A DNA stretch of 38,819 nt from contig NZ_BBLZ01000009.1 of assembly GCF_000971195.1 (NCBI RefSeq), forward strand, positions 1-38,819, in the 5' to 3' direction. Below are positions 1 to 9,471 of the stretch, piece by piece (within the stretch, counting starts at the first letter, position 1; the number at the start of each line of letters is the position of its first letter). Below the pieces are notes generated by a model. That model ran no database searches, was not told the DNA's origin, and saw only the letters and a list, made by a program, of their open reading frames with translations. Position numbers and translations under genes: made by a program. This DNA comes from Demequina soli. GTDB taxonomy: Bacteria; Actinomycetota; Actinomycetes; Actinomycetales; Demequinaceae.

Positions 1-1
1 C

Positions 2-25
2 AAGTACAGCCGACTCGGACGCTGA
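2..25 (+). CDS. possible 3' end of an upstream gene (partial)
   Basis: The first bases read in frame as K-Y-S-R-L-G-R followed by TGA, 11 bases before the rmlA start. This fits the tail of an upstream gene in the same unit, perhaps another rhamnose gene. Seven codons are too few to identify anything, and an open frame of this length occurs by chance. Confidence 0.25.
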   Translation, partial: KYSRLGR

Positions 26-36
26 GGGAGCGGACT

Positions 37-924
37 ATGAAGGGCATCATCCTCGCCGGGGGCTCGGGCACCCGCCTTCACCCCATCACGATGGGAGTCA
101 GCAAGCAGTTGCTGCCTGTCTACGACAAGCCGATGATCTACTACCCGCTGTCGACGCTCATCCTCGCGGGCATAGACGACGTGCTGATCATCACCACCCC
201 GCACGACGCCGACCAGTTTGAACGACTCCTTGGGGACGGCTCGCAGTTCGGCATCCGCATCACCTACGCGGTGCAGCCTGAGCCCAATGGCCTCGCGCAG
301 GCGTTCGTGATCGGCGCCGACTTCATCGGCCAGGACCGCGTCGCGCTCGTGCTCGGCGACAACATCTTCTACGGCCCCGGCCTCGGCCATCGCCTCACTC
401 GCTTCCACGAGGTGGATGGTGCCGCCGTGTTCGCCTTCCATGTTTCCGACCCGACTGCCTATGGCGTGGTTGAGTTCGATACCGAGGGCATGGCGATCTC
501 GCTCGAGGAGAAGCCTCTGGAGCCCCGTTCGAACTTCGCGGTTCCCGGTCTCTACTTCTATGACAACTCCGTCGTCGAGATCGCACGCAACCTCAAGCCG
601 AGCGCGCGTGGCGAGTACGAGATCACTGACGTCAACCGCCATTACCTCGAGCAGGGCCGCCTCCAGGTTGGCGTGCTGCCGCGCGGTACGGCCTGGCTCG
701 ATACTGGCACGTTCGACCACCTCCTTGAGGCATCGGAGTTCGTCCACACCGTGCAGCACCGCCAGGGCCTCAGCATCGGTTCCCCCGAAGAAGTCGCCTG
801 GCGCCAGGGTTTCCTTAGCGATGCCGAGTTGCTCGAACGAGCGGACCTCTATCCCAAGTCGGGATATGGCGACTACCTTCGCCGCGCGGTCGAGCGCCAC
901 AAGGAGTCCCCCGTCCCCGCATAA
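37..924 (+). CDS. rmlA: glucose-1-phosphate thymidylyltransferase RmlA
   Basis: This cytosolic enzyme makes dTDP-glucose from dTTP and glucose-1-phosphate, the first step of the dTDP-L-rhamnose pathway. The 295-residue length is normal for the family. The nucleotide-binding signature GGSGTRLHP is at residues 8-16, followed by [11 protein letters not shown] near 22-32, the metal-site LGDN near 107 and EEKP near 160. The ATG start follows GGGAG by a few bases. It is the first complete gene of the polysaccharide locus and converges on a DUF4012 gene 39 bases away. Other rml genes are not in the window and probably lie to the left. Its codons are less strictly G/C-ending than those of most neighbours. 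Function is near certain; the glycan that receives the sugar is inferred. Confidence 0.95.
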   Translation: MKGIILAGGSGTRLHPITMGVSKQLLPVYDKPMIYYPLSTLILAGIDDVLIITTPHDADQFERLLGDGSQFGIRITYAVQPEPNGLAQAFVIGADFIGQDRVALVLGDNIFYGPGLGHRLTRFHEVDGAAVFAFHVSDPTAYGVVEFDTEGMAISLEEKPLEPRSNFAVPGLYFYDNSVVEIARNLKPSARGEYEITDVNRHYLEQGRLQVGVLPRGTAWLDTGTFDHLLEASEFVHTVQHRQGLSIGSPEEVAWRQGFLSDAELLERADLYPKSGYGDYLRRAVERHKESPVPA

Positions 925-963
925 CGTCGCGATGCCAATGCGACGAAGGCCGGCGACTAGTCG

Positions 964-2727
964 CTAGCAGCCATCGACCACAACATCGCCACCCCGCGTA
1001 TAGGCACTTGCTTTCGGTCCCGGCGTCTCCACCACGGAGGGCGGCACCAGCCCCGATTCGGTGGTTCCCAGCTGGTACGTGAGCGTGGTGGATTGTCCGG
1101 GTTCGAGCACGATGCGCGCCGTCGCGAGCGTCCGGCCGCCATGCGTCTCCGGGCTGAGCATCGCGACGGTGCCGTCCTGGGTGAACTCCGTCACACCGGT
1201 GCCGGCGGCGGGGTAGAGCAGGACGTTGGCCTGGAACTCGCCCTCGGGCACGTACACACCGCCGCCGCTCACGTACCAGGGAAGGTCCGCCACGTTGCCG
1301 TCGAACCCGTGGGTGAACGTGATCTCGACCGTCTCGCCCACCAGGGTTCCGTCGGTGCACACACGATCCGTGACGGTCGTCGCGGTGTCGATGTAGTAGC
1401 CGATCTTGGAACCCGAGCCGTCGTTGATGAAGATTCCCATCGCGTCGGCGCGCTCGAGGAACTCGCCCGCGATCGCGGTGGTCCCGAGCAGCGCCTGCTC
1501 GCCCTCGTCGTCCGACCACACCATGAAGCGCCCGGCGTCGATCGCCCGCTCCACGCCGCCGATCGCGGTGCCCTCGCCGGAGACGATGCGCCCGAACAGC
1601 TCCGCGGACGCGCGCGCGAAGAACGCGTCCTGGTCGGCAGGCTCGGGGAACTGGAGGTACGAGTCCTTGAGCATCACTGCGGCGAGGTTCTCGCCGGTGA
1701 TGTCGAACGGTCCGACCGTCGTGGCTGGCGCTCCCTCGAGCATCCAGCCGAGCGCGACCGGGTCCACCGAGAGCACCGCGTCCGGCGTCTCGCCATAGGT
1801 ATTTGCCCAGAAGCGCGTGATGAGCTCCGCGGTGCTCGGGAACTCGGGCGTGAAGTTCGCGTCCTGCGGGTAGACCTCCATGCGCCGCGTGAAGATCCGC
1901 ACCTCGTCGTCGGTGAGGCCACCGACGCCGTCCTGGTCGGCCATGGCGGACGCCGACGAGTAGCGGCCCATCGTCACGCGACCATCGTCGACCGTGAGCT
2001 CGATGAACGCGCCCGGGATGCCACCGGTGGTGCGCGGCTCGGCGTTGTTCTGCACCATGACCACGTAGTGGCGTGCGCCCTTGCCGCCGAGCATGCCGGG
2101 CAGCACCTCCGCGGCGACATGCGCACCCTGGATGGTGCCTTCGATGGTGGTGAGTTGCCCCCGCAGCTGCAGGAACGGTTCGCGCACCTGCGTCACCGTG
2201 CCGTCGAGGCTGACGCTCGCCAGCGCATCGACCTGCGTGCCGAGCGTCTCGGCGGCCTGAGCAAGGGGTGCCCGGTAGGGCTCGAGGACGTCGGGATCGA
2301 TGCGCCCGTCCGTGAACCCCGGCGCCTCGAGTGCATCAAGGCTGCCCATCGACGCGAGGGGCGCGAGCGCGCCCTCGGCGACCTGGTCGACGGCACGCCC
2401 TGCCTCCATGAGGGGGCGAGCCTGCGCGCCCACCCACGGCAGGTGCGCCGCAATCCACCAGTGCGGCCCGTCGGTCGCCGAGGCGAACGTCTGCGCGGCC
2501 TCCTGCAGCTGGGACACGGCCGAGGAGAGCGCCGCGGCGTCGCGCGCGGTGATCGCATCCTGCGCCGCGGCCGCCTGCGCCGTCAGCTCGTCCTTGGAGC
2601 TCAGCAGGTGCACGCCGTCCCAGGCGAAGGCGCCGGCCGTCGCGAGCACCACGACCGCAGGGATCCCTACGGCCCAGGGCCAGACGCGTCGTCTCGTCGC
2701 GGCGCGGGCGGCCCGGTGGCGCGGCAT
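964..2727 (-). CDS. DUF4012 domain membrane protein, copy 1
   Basis: This 587-residue protein has a short basic N-terminus, one membrane segment near residues 15-37 and a long extracytoplasmic part. An Ala/Gln-rich, probably helical stretch follows the membrane segment. The rest carries the conserved DUF4012 blocks GPHWWIAAHLPWVG, VMVQNNAEPRTTGGIPGAF and SVDPVALGWMLEGA. DUF4012 proteins recur in Gram-positive polysaccharide loci, but no reaction is known to me. The ATG follows AAGGAGAA. A second copy lies at 6168-7925; both end in Gly-Cys and are similar along their whole length. A role at the membrane in glycan export or attachment is inference from context only. Confidence 0.9.
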   Translation of the reverse strand: MPRHRAARAATRRRVWPWAVGIPAVVVLATAGAFAWDGVHLLSSKDELTAQAAAAQDAITARDAAALSSAVSQLQEAAQTFASATDGPHWWIAAHLPWVGAQARPLMEAGRAVDQVAEGALAPLASMGSLDALEAPGFTDGRIDPDVLEPYRAPLAQAAETLGTQVDALASVSLDGTVTQVREPFLQLRGQLTTIEGTIQGAHVAAEVLPGMLGGKGARHYVVMVQNNAEPRTTGGIPGAFIELTVDDGRVTMGRYSSASAMADQDGVGGLTDDEVRIFTRRMEVYPQDANFTPEFPSTAELITRFWANTYGETPDAVLSVDPVALGWMLEGAPATTVGPFDITGENLAAVMLKDSYLQFPEPADQDAFFARASAELFGRIVSGEGTAIGGVERAIDAGRFMVWSDDEGEQALLGTTAIAGEFLERADAMGIFINDGSGSKIGYYIDTATTVTDRVCTDGTLVGETVEITFTHGFDGNVADLPWYVSGGGVYVPEGEFQANVLLYPAAGTGVTEFTQDGTVAMLSPETHGGRTLATARIVLEPGQSTTLTYQLGTTESGLVPPSVVETPGPKASAYTRGGDVVVDGC

Positions 2728-2812
2728 CGTTCTCCTTCAGATCTGGTGCGGCGGTGCGCTCAGGCTACCGGCGCATCGTCCACCCTCCCGCCTCGCCCTC
2801 ACACAAGAGCCC

Positions 2813-2842
2813 TTCCGCCATTTCGGACATAGTGGCTATAGT
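2813..2842 (+). promoter_or_regulatory. possible promoter of gmd-fcl
   Basis: TATAGT at 2837-2842 is a good -10 hexamer in a locally AT-richer stretch 45 bases before the gmd start. The best -35 match, TTCCGC at 2813-2818 with an 18-base spacer, is weak. Both flanking genes are transcribed away from this gap, so promoters are expected here. Confidence 0.35.
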
Positions 2843-2886
2843 TCCCAAACAGGAGCACGTTCGGCTCCGGTTCTGAGGGGGACACC

Positions 2887-3918
2887 ATGCCGAAGAAGGC
2901 CTTCATCACGGGCATCACCGGGCAGGACGGCTCATATCTGGCCGAGCTGCTCCTGAGCAAGGGGTACGAGGTTCACGGCCTGATCCGCCGCTCCTCGTCC
3001 TTCAACACCCAGCGCATCGACCACCTGTACGTCGACCCGCACGACCCGGAGGCGAAGCTCTTCCTCCACTACGGCGACCTGTCCGACGGCGCGCGTCTGG
3101 TCTCGCTGCTCGCGAGCATCAACCCCGACGAGGTGTACAACCTCGGCGCCCAGTCGCACGTCCGCGTCAGCTTCGACGAGCCCGAGCACACCGGCGACAC
3201 CACGGGCATCGGCTCGATCCGCCTGCTCGAGGCGGTGCGAATGGCGGGCATCGAGACCCGGTTCTACCAGGCGTCATCATCCGAGATGTTCGGCGCGACC
3301 CCGCCGCCGCAGAACGAGGAGACCCCGTTCTACCCCCGCAGCCCCTACGGCGCCGCGAAGGTCTACTCCTACTGGGTGACCAAGAACTACCGCGAGGCGT
3401 ACGGCATGTTCGCCGTCAACGGGATCCTCTTCAACCACGAGTCACCGCGCCGCGGCGAGACGTTCGTCACCCGCAAGATCACCCGCGCCGTCGCCCACAT
3501 CAAGGCGGGCCTCGAGAACGAGCTGTGGCTGGGCAACCTCGACGCGATCCGCGACTGGGGCTACGCCGCCGAGTACGTCGAGGGCATGTGGCGCATGCTG
3601 CAGGCCGACGAGCCCGAGGACTACGTGCTCGCGACGGGCGTCGGCTACACGGTCCGCGACTTCCTCGAGACGTCCTTCGCGCACGTGGGGCTCAACTGGG
3701 AGGACCACGTGCGGTTCGACCCGCGCTACCTGCGCCCCACGGAGGTCGACGCGCTGATCGGAGACCCTTCGAAGGCGGAGGAGAAGCTCGGCTGGAAGGC
3801 GACCGTCGACGGGCTCGCGCTCGCGCGGCTCATGGTGGACGCCGACCTGGAGGCGATCGGATACGAGGCCAAGCCCTGGCACGACGTCGTGGATCTCCAG
3901 TCGTGGCGAGCGGCCTGA
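2887..3918 (+). CDS. gmd: GDP-mannose 4,6-dehydratase
   Basis: Gmd converts GDP-D-mannose to GDP-4-keto-6-deoxymannose, the first committed step towards GDP-L-fucose. It is an extended short-chain dehydrogenase of 343 residues, the usual length. The NADP-binding GxxGxxG motif is in GITGQDG at residues 9-15. SSSEMFG carries the active-site Glu region, and SPYGAAK supplies the Tyr-x3-Lys pair. The arginine-rich NHESPRRGE block typical of GMD is also present. The ATG follows a weak GGGGA. The stop lies inside fcl, so the two genes are probably translationally coupled. The next enzyme of the pathway being adjacent makes the assignment firm. Confidence 0.96.
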   Translation: MPKKAFITGITGQDGSYLAELLLSKGYEVHGLIRRSSSFNTQRIDHLYVDPHDPEAKLFLHYGDLSDGARLVSLLASINPDEVYNLGAQSHVRVSFDEPEHTGDTTGIGSIRLLEAVRMAGIETRFYQASSSEMFGATPPPQNEETPFYPRSPYGAAKVYSYWVTKNYREAYGMFAVNGILFNHESPRRGETFVTRKITRAVAHIKAGLENELWLGNLDAIRDWGYAAEYVEGMWRMLQADEPEDYVLATGVGYTVRDFLETSFAHVGLNWEDHVRFDPRYLRPTEVDALIGDPSKAEEKLGWKATVDGLALARLMVDADLEAIGYEAKPWHDVVDLQSWRAA

Positions 3919-4922
3919 CCGTCGCGCCCACCGAGGCCGCGGCAGTCGCGTCGGACGGCGTCGAGTACACCCCGGCGCCGCTCGACCGGTCCGCGACCTT
4001 CTACGTCGCCGGCCACCGCGGCCTCGTGGGTAGCGCGATCGTGCGCCGCCTATCGGCGGCAGGGTTTACTTCCGTGGTCGGCCGCGCCTCGGCGGATCTG
4101 GACCTCAAGGACCGCGACGCGACCTTCGCGTTCTTCGCCGAGACCAAGCCCCGCTACGTGGTGCTCGCCGCCGCGAAGGTCGGCGGGATCATGGCGAACA
4201 ACACCTACCCGGTCGACTTCCTCTCGGACAACATCCGCATCCAGACCAACGTCATCGACGCGGCGCTGGCTACGGACGTCGAACGCCTGCTGTTCCTAGG
4301 CTCGTCCTGCATCTACCCGAAATTCGCGCCGCAGCCGATCCCCGAGGACTCGCTGCTGACGGGTCACCTCGAGCCGACCAACGACGCGTACGCGATCGCG
4401 AAGATCGCGGGCATCCTGCACATCCAGGCCGCCCGTCGCCAGTACGGCAAGGCGTGGATCTCGGCGATGCCGACGAACCTCTACGGCCCGAACGACAACT
4501 TCTCCCCCCAGGGCTCGCACGTCCTCCCTGCGCTCATCCGTCGCTACGACGAGGCCGCACGGTCGGGAACCACGTCTGTGACGAACTGGGGCACGGGCTC
4601 CCCGCGGCGCGAGTTTCTCCACGCCGACGACATGGCCGATGCTTGCCTTTACCTGCTCGAGCACTACGACGGCCCGTCACAGGTCAACGTGGGCACCGGC
4701 ACCGACGTGACCATCAAGGAGATCGCCGAGACGATCGCCTCTGTGACGGGGTTCGGCGGCGAGACCGAATGGGACACCACCAAGCCCGACGGCACGCCGC
4801 AGAAGCTGCTCGACGTGTCGTACCTGGCTTCGCTCGGATGGACCGCGCAGATCTCCCTCCAGGAGGGCCTGCGCCGGACTTACGAGTGGTACCTCGAGAA
4901 CGTCGAGGCGCTCCGCAGCTGA
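3903..4922 (+). CDS. fcl: GDP-L-fucose synthase
   Basis: This enzyme epimerises and reduces the Gmd product to GDP-L-fucose. The NADP-binding motif is in AGHRGLVGS near residue 40; GSSCIYP carries the catalytic Ser and YAIAK the Tyr-x3-Lys pair, followed by the FEB-type blocks NLYGPNDNF and RREFLHADD. The open frame extends far upstream, but that part overlaps gmd. I chose GTG at 3903, 16 bases inside gmd, which gives 339 residues with a ~30-residue lead before the fold. No later ATG or GTG fits as well. The overlap suggests coupled translation. Together with gmd it shows that fucose or a derivative is likely in the polymer. Confidence 0.93.
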   Translation: MASGLTVAPTEAAAVASDGVEYTPAPLDRSATFYVAGHRGLVGSAIVRRLSAAGFTSVVGRASADLDLKDRDATFAFFAETKPRYVVLAAAKVGGIMANNTYPVDFLSDNIRIQTNVIDAALATDVERLLFLGSSCIYPKFAPQPIPEDSLLTGHLEPTNDAYAIAKIAGILHIQAARRQYGKAWISAMPTNLYGPNDNFSPQGSHVLPALIRRYDEAARSGTTSVTNWGTGSPRREFLHADDMADACLYLLEHYDGPSQVNVGTGTDVTIKEIAETIASVTGFGGETEWDTTKPDGTPQKLLDVSYLASLGWTAQISLQEGLRRTYEWYLENVEALRS

Positions 4923-4934
4923 GCGCCTGCCGTT

Positions 4935-4967
4935 GAGGCCCGTCGCGCGACCCGCGCGGTGGGCCTC
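4935..4967. terminator. probable bidirectional terminator
   Basis: GAGGCCC at 4935-4941 pairs with GGGCCTC at 4961-4967, and CGCG-rich inner arms pair further. It lies between the converging fcl and acyltransferase genes. There is no T-run on either side, so strength is uncertain. Confidence 0.5.
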
Positions 4968-4991
4968 GCTGCTGTCCGGCCGCGACCCGCC

Positions 4992-6116
4992 TTACCTCGC
5001 AGCAGGATCCGGATCCGCCTCAGGCTCGCCCTCGGGCTCCGGATCCCCCGCCGCATCGGTCACCGACACCCGCCCGCTCAGCCGCTTCTCCCACGGCTCC
5101 TCCACGAACCGGTGCAGCAACCACGCGCTCACCAGCCCGAGCACCAGCGCCAGACACGCGGCGAAGACCCCGTCGATGCCCAGCGCCCGTACCCCGTCCT
5201 GCGCCATCCGCATGATGAAGATGTGGTGCGTGAGGTAGAAGCAGTACGAGATCGCGCCGAGCACCAGGAACGGCCGCGACGTCAAAGGACCAGGCTTCCC
5301 CGCCAGGTCCGCCTGCGCGGCCGCCACCACCAGCACCGCGAACGGCACCACCACGATCGCGACCACGCCGAGTGTCGACGGCCAGATCCCGGCTGACAGG
5401 TAGGCGGCCCCGGCAAACACGCCGGCGGACCACCAAGGAACCGCCGGCACCGACCCGCGCCGCAGCAGCAGTCCTAGCACCATCCCCAGCACGAACTCGG
5501 GCAGCCGCGCGGGCGGGAAGTAGTACGCCGCCCACACCGCGAGCGAGTCGTCGTCCAGGTGCAGCGGGTCCAGCACCGGCATCACCGCGAGCCCGATCGC
5601 GAAGGACACCGCGACCATGGCAAGCGCGACCACCCACAGCCGCCGGTCGTCGAGCCGGCGCAGCCCGCGCACCAGGAACGGGAACGCCACGTAGAAGAAC
5701 GCCTCCACCGACAGCGACCACGCGGGGATGTTCACCCCGAAGTAGATCGCGTTGCTCGGCACCCACGCCTGCAGCAGGAACGGGCTGAGCCACCCCCGCC
5801 ACACCGTCGGCCAGTCCGCGATGGCCCATAGCGCCGCCGCGAACAGCAGCGCCACCAGGTACGCCGGGTAGATGCGCGCGAAGCGTCGCCGGTAGACCTT
5901 CGCGACCGTGTCGTCGGGCTTCGCCGCCCACGCGAGCACGAACCCGCTCAGCACGAAGAAGAACGTCACGCCGCTGCGCCCCTGCCCGAAGAGCACGTTC
6001 AGCCAGTGCTGCGTGGACGCGCCGAAGAACACGATCGCGTGGAACGCGAACACCACGAACGCCGCGACAAAGCGCAGGCTCGTCAGACGGTCGAGCCGGA
6101 CTCCCCCCATGGGCAC
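4992..6116 (-). CDS. membrane acyltransferase, family 3 (OafA-like)
   Basis: This is a polytopic integral membrane protein of ~374 residues with about ten hydrophobic segments, typical of acyltransferase family 3. These proteins add acetyl or other acyl groups to sugars on the outer side of the membrane. RLTSLRFVAAFVVFAFHA near the N-terminus contains the family's F-H region, followed by FFFVLSGFVLAW and RRRFARIYPAYL, the usual R-x10-type motifs. The C-terminus is a short acidic Glu/Pro/Asp tail. The start may be GTG at 6116 or ATG at 6110; neither has a good ribosome site. It lies downstream of the second DUF4012 gene on the same strand. O-acylation of the exopolysaccharide is the likely job, by context. 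Confidence 0.88.
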   Translation of the reverse strand: MPMGGVRLDRLTSLRFVAAFVVFAFHAIVFFGASTQHWLNVLFGQGRSGVTFFFVLSGFVLAWAAKPDDTVAKVYRRRFARIYPAYLVALLFAAALWAIADWPTVWRGWLSPFLLQAWVPSNAIYFGVNIPAWSLSVEAFFYVAFPFLVRGLRRLDDRRLWVVALAMVAVSFAIGLAVMPVLDPLHLDDDSLAVWAAYYFPPARLPEFVLGMVLGLLLRRGSVPAVPWWSAGVFAGAAYLSAGIWPSTLGVVAIVVVPFAVLVVAAAQADLAGKPGPLTSRPFLVLGAISYCFYLTHHIFIMRMAQDGVRALGIDGVFAACLALVLGLVSAWLLHRFVEEPWEKRLSGRVSVTDAAGDPEPEGEPEADPDPAAR

Positions 6117-6134
6117 GAGGGTAACGAGATGCCT

Positions 6135-6154
6135 GGAATATGCCTATATGTTCC
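6135..6154. promoter_or_regulatory. AT-rich inverted repeat in 51-bp gap
   Basis: A 20-base imperfect palindrome has outer arms GGAA/TTCC and inner AT/AT pairs, in an otherwise GC-rich gap between the second DUF4012 gene and the acyltransferase. It could be a regulator site or contain a -10 (CATATT on the minus strand) for the acyltransferase. Confidence 0.3.
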
Positions 6155-6167
6155 GGCGAGAAACGCG

Positions 6168-7925
6168 TCAGCAGCCCTCGGCCGCGACCACCGTCCGCGT
6201 CGGCGTCGCATCCCGCGGTCCCGGCGTCACCACCAGTGACGGCGGCAGCAGGCCCGTGGACGATGCGGTGAGCGAGTACGTGACGGTGGTCGCCTCTCCC
6301 GGGTCGAGCGTCACGCGCAGCTGCGACATCGCGCGCCCGTCGTGCGAGTCCGGCACCAGGCCCACCGCCTCGCCGTCCTGCGTCACCGACGTCACCGTGA
6401 GCCCCTCGGACGGGTACAGCAGCAGGTTTCCCTGGAACTGGCCCGCGGGCACGTAGAACCCGCCCGCCACGTACTCGGGCAGGTCGGCGACGTCGCCGGA
6501 GTACGTGTGCGTGAGCGTCACCGCGACGGTCTCCTCCGCGAGGGTCCCGTCGGTGCACATCCGGTCCGTCACCGCGACGGACGTGTCGAGGTAGTAGCCG
6601 ATCTTGGACCCGGACCCGTCGTTGAGGAACACCCCCACCGTGTCCGTCGCGGCCAGGAAGTCGCCGCCCACCGGCGTCGACGCGAGCAGCTCCTGCTCGT
6701 CCGCGCGCGCCGACCAGATCAGCAGCCGGTGCGCGTCGATCGCCCGCTCCACGCCGCCGATGGTGTCGCCCTGCCCGGTCACTATCTGCCCGAACAGCGC
6801 CTGCGCCGCCGTCGAGAAGAACGCGTCCTGCTCCACCGGATCGTCGGACAGGGAGTACGCCTGGTTGAGCATCACGTCCGCGAGGTTCGCGGACCCGATC
6901 TCCATGCCGCCCGCCTGGACGGTGGGCGCGCCCTCGAGCATCCAGCCCAGCGCCACGGGGTCCACCGACAGCACCCCGTCGGGCGCGGCGCCGTACTTGG
7001 CGGCCCAGAACTCGGAGATCAGCTGCGCCGTGCGCGGGAACTCGGGCGTGAAGTTCGCGTCGTGCGGGTAGATGGCCATCCGCTCGGTGAAGATGCGCCG
7101 CTCGTCCTCGGTGAGGTCCGCCACGGGCGCCCCGTCTGCGGACGCGAGCTGCTGCGCGGACGCGTACCTCCCAAGCGTCATCCGCCCGTCGGCCACCGTG
7201 AGCTCGAGGAACGCCCCCGGCAGCCCGCCCGTCGCGCGCGGCTCGGCGTTGTTCTGCACCACCACCACGTACGTGCGCGGCCCGTCCGCGCTGAGCATCG
7301 CGGGCAGCAGCTCGGCCGCGACGTGCGCGCCGTCGATCACGTCGCCGAGGGACACTAGCGCGCCCTCGAGGCTCACGAACGGCTGGCGGATCTGCTCGAG
7401 CGTTCCGTCGAGGGGCACGTCCGCGAGCGACGCGCGCGCGCCGTCGACGGCGGAGGCCGCCGAGGCGAGCGCCGCCCGGGCTGGCTCGAGCACCTGCGGG
7501 TCGATGCGCCCGTCCGTCATGCTCGGCGCCGCGAGCGCGTCCAGGCCGTCGAGCGACGCCAGCGGCTCCAATGCCCCCGACACCAGGGAGGTCACCGCCT
7601 CGCCCGCCGTCACGAGCGGCACCGCCTGGTCCCGCACCCACGGCACATGCGTCGCGAGCCACCAGTGCGGCCCCGACGTCGCGGCGGTGAAGGTCGCGGC
7701 GGACTCGGACAGCGCCTCGACGTCCGCGCGCAGCGCCGTCACGTCGCGCGCGGCCACCGCGGCCTGCGCGTCGGCGGCCTGGGCCGTGAGCTCCTGGGAG
7801 GCGCCGCGCAGGCGCCACGCGTCGTACGCGAACAGCCCGGCCAGCGCGACGCCCGCGAGCACCACCATGCCAGCGACCACCCACGGCCAGCGCCGGCGAC
7901 GGCGCGCGGGGACCTCCACCGTCAT
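6168..7925 (-). CDS. DUF4012 domain membrane protein, copy 2
   Basis: This 585-residue paralogue of the protein at 964-2727 has the same layout: basic N-terminus, one membrane segment near residues 13-33, an Ala-rich helical stretch, then the conserved outer domain. GPHWWLATHVPWVRDQA, VVVQNNAEPRATGGLPGAF, YPHDANFTPEFPRTAQ and SVDPVALGWMLEGAPT match copy 1 nearly word for word. Both proteins end in Gly-Cys. The ATG at 7925 has only a weak GAGGGCG upstream. It sits between a glycosyltransferase and the acyltransferase, all on the minus strand. Function is unknown; two copies in one locus argue for two related substrates or partners. Confidence 0.9.
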   Translation of the reverse strand: MTVEVPARRRRRWPWVVAGMVVLAGVALAGLFAYDAWRLRGASQELTAQAADAQAAVAARDVTALRADVEALSESAATFTAATSGPHWWLATHVPWVRDQAVPLVTAGEAVTSLVSGALEPLASLDGLDALAAPSMTDGRIDPQVLEPARAALASAASAVDGARASLADVPLDGTLEQIRQPFVSLEGALVSLGDVIDGAHVAAELLPAMLSADGPRTYVVVVQNNAEPRATGGLPGAFLELTVADGRMTLGRYASAQQLASADGAPVADLTEDERRIFTERMAIYPHDANFTPEFPRTAQLISEFWAAKYGAAPDGVLSVDPVALGWMLEGAPTVQAGGMEIGSANLADVMLNQAYSLSDDPVEQDAFFSTAAQALFGQIVTGQGDTIGGVERAIDAHRLLIWSARADEQELLASTPVGGDFLAATDTVGVFLNDGSGSKIGYYLDTSVAVTDRMCTDGTLAEETVAVTLTHTYSGDVADLPEYVAGGFYVPAGQFQGNLLLYPSEGLTVTSVTQDGEAVGLVPDSHDGRAMSQLRVTLDPGEATTVTYSLTASSTGLLPPSLVVTPGPRDATPTRTVVAAEGC

Positions 7926-8026
7926 GCGCCCTCACCCCCAGCGAAGCGCGCGCCCCTCAGCGGACGCGTCGATGCCCGCAGTGTAGGCACGGCCCCGCGC
8001 GCCCCGACAGGGGACGATGCACGCCT

Positions 8027-9271
8027 TCAGGCCGCGCGCAGCTCCGGCGAGACGCCCAGCAGGTTCGCGAACGCGTCGACCGCGGAGTCCTCGGACAGCA
8101 CCGCCTCGCGGTAGGCGCGCCCCTTCGCGCCGAGCGCGGCGGCCGCGTCCCGGTCGGCCGCCATCGCGAGCGCCGCGTCGATGAGGGCATCGGGGTCGCC
8201 CGCGGGCACCACCACGCCCGCGCCCGCGGCGCGGACCTCATCGGCGGTGACGCCGTGGAGGTCGGTGGCCGCGATGACGGGCCGGCCCGCGTCGAAGTAG
8301 GAGGTGAGCTTGGACGGCACGGCCATCTCCGAGATGCCGGGCGCCTCGTGCACCAGCAGGGCGTCGGCGGCCGCGAGCGCGCGGCGGAAGCCCTCGTCGT
8401 CGAGCGGGTCCAGGAAGTCGACGTTGTCGAGCCCCTGCGCGAGGTGCTCGAGCCGGTCGCGCTCGCCGCCGTCGCCCAGCAGCACGAACCGCAGGCGCTC
8501 GCCGCGCTCCTGCGCGACGCGTGCGGCCGCGATCACGTGGTCGAGGCCCTGCTTGACGCCCATGTTGCCCGCGTGGAGCAGCACGGGCTCGTCGCCCCAG
8601 CCGCGCTCGAGCCGGGCCGCGATGCGCTCGATGGGCGCGTGCGCGGCCAGGTGCGTCCAGTTGCGCACCACCACCACGTTGGCCGGGTCGACGCCGTAGT
8701 CCTCGACGATGGCCTTCTTGAAGCGCTCGTGGATCACCACCACGCGGGTGGCACTGCGCAGCAGGTGGCCCTCGACGCGGCGGATCACCTTGCCGGCGAT
8801 CCCGCCGCCGCCCGTCTCGGCGAGGCCGCGGCCGTAGAGGTCCTGCACCCACACCACCACGGGCGTGGTGCGGTCGCGCATGCGGGCGCGCAGGTTCGCC
8901 ACCGCGGACGCGAACAGGGCCGGCGAGACCAGCACGAGCACCTCCGGACGGCCCCAGCCGTCCACCGCGGCGTGCGCGCCGAAACTCAGCTCCGACACCA
9001 GGCGCGGGATGCCCTGCGGGTGGTGGGGCACCATGTGGAGGCAGCGGTGGACCTGGACCCCCGCATCGTCCTCATCGCGGGTCCAGTGGAAGTAGCCCTT
9101 CTGGATCTGCCACTCCGGGTAGTGCGGCTGGGCCGTCACCACGCGCACCGCGCAGCCGCGGGCCGCGAGCCCGTGCGCGAGCGCACCCATGTAGGGTGCG
9201 ATGCCGGTGCGTTCCGGCGGATAGTTGATCCCCACGATCGCGACGCCACGCCGCTCAGCAAGCAGTGCCAC
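8027..9271 (-). CDS. family 4 glycosyltransferase (WcaI/WbuB-like)
   Basis: A 414-residue GT-B glycosyltransferase. INYPPERTGIAPYMGALA near the N-terminus and the LLHAGNMGVKQGLDHVI block at the start of the second Rossmann half are typical of the WcaI/WbuB group, which transfers sugars in colanic-acid-like and O-antigen pathways. The donor-binding region near the C-terminus reads EAPGISEMAVPSKLTSYF. The GTG start is preceded by a clear GAGGGGGGA. Its promoter region is shared with the divergent 9472 unit. Donor and acceptor cannot be told from sequence. Confidence 0.9.
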   Translation of the reverse strand: MALLAERRGVAIVGINYPPERTGIAPYMGALAHGLAARGCAVRVVTAQPHYPEWQIQKGYFHWTRDEDDAGVQVHRCLHMVPHHPQGIPRLVSELSFGAHAAVDGWGRPEVLVLVSPALFASAVANLRARMRDRTTPVVVWVQDLYGRGLAETGGGGIAGKVIRRVEGHLLRSATRVVVIHERFKKAIVEDYGVDPANVVVVRNWTHLAAHAPIERIAARLERGWGDEPVLLHAGNMGVKQGLDHVIAAARVAQERGERLRFVLLGDGGERDRLEHLAQGLDNVDFLDPLDDEGFRRALAAADALLVHEAPGISEMAVPSKLTSYFDAGRPVIAATDLHGVTADEVRAAGAGVVVPAGDPDALIDAALAMAADRDAAAALGAKGRAYREAVLSEDSAVDAFANLLGVSPELRAA

Positions 9272-9315
9272 GGTCCCCCCTCAGGCCGGCGGCCCGCCCG
9301 GGGCCGCTGGGACCG

Positions 9316-9344
9316 AGCATAAAGCGGACCCTTCGGGATGAAAA
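9316..9344 (-). promoter_or_regulatory. possible promoter of the 8027-9271 gene
   Basis: On the minus strand, TTTTCA (9339-9344) and TATGCT (9316-9321) are separated by 17 bases and lie ~45 bases before the GTG start. Each hexamer matches the sigma-70-type consensus at four of six positions. The divergent gap runs from 9272 to 9471. Confidence 0.4.
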
Positions 9345-9471
9345 GGCGAAAAGGGACATCCACGCCGGAATCCGCGCAAACAGCCCTGTTCCACGCACGG
9401 TCCTTGTGCATAGACTGGCGCCACGCGGGCGGGTCGTGAGGCCCCGCCGGCGGCCACGCGAGGGGGGTTGC

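Noticed and set aside
953..964. Palindrome GCGACTAGTCGC between rmlA and the first DUF4012 gene as a terminator
   Set aside because: It has no loop and no T-run, and overlaps a stop codon; a 12-bp palindrome alone is weak evidence.
5020..7935. A 971-codon minus-strand open frame
   Set aside because: It is an Arg/Ala/Gly-rich shadow running through the second DUF4012 and acyltransferase genes in another frame. Long empty frames are common at this GC content.
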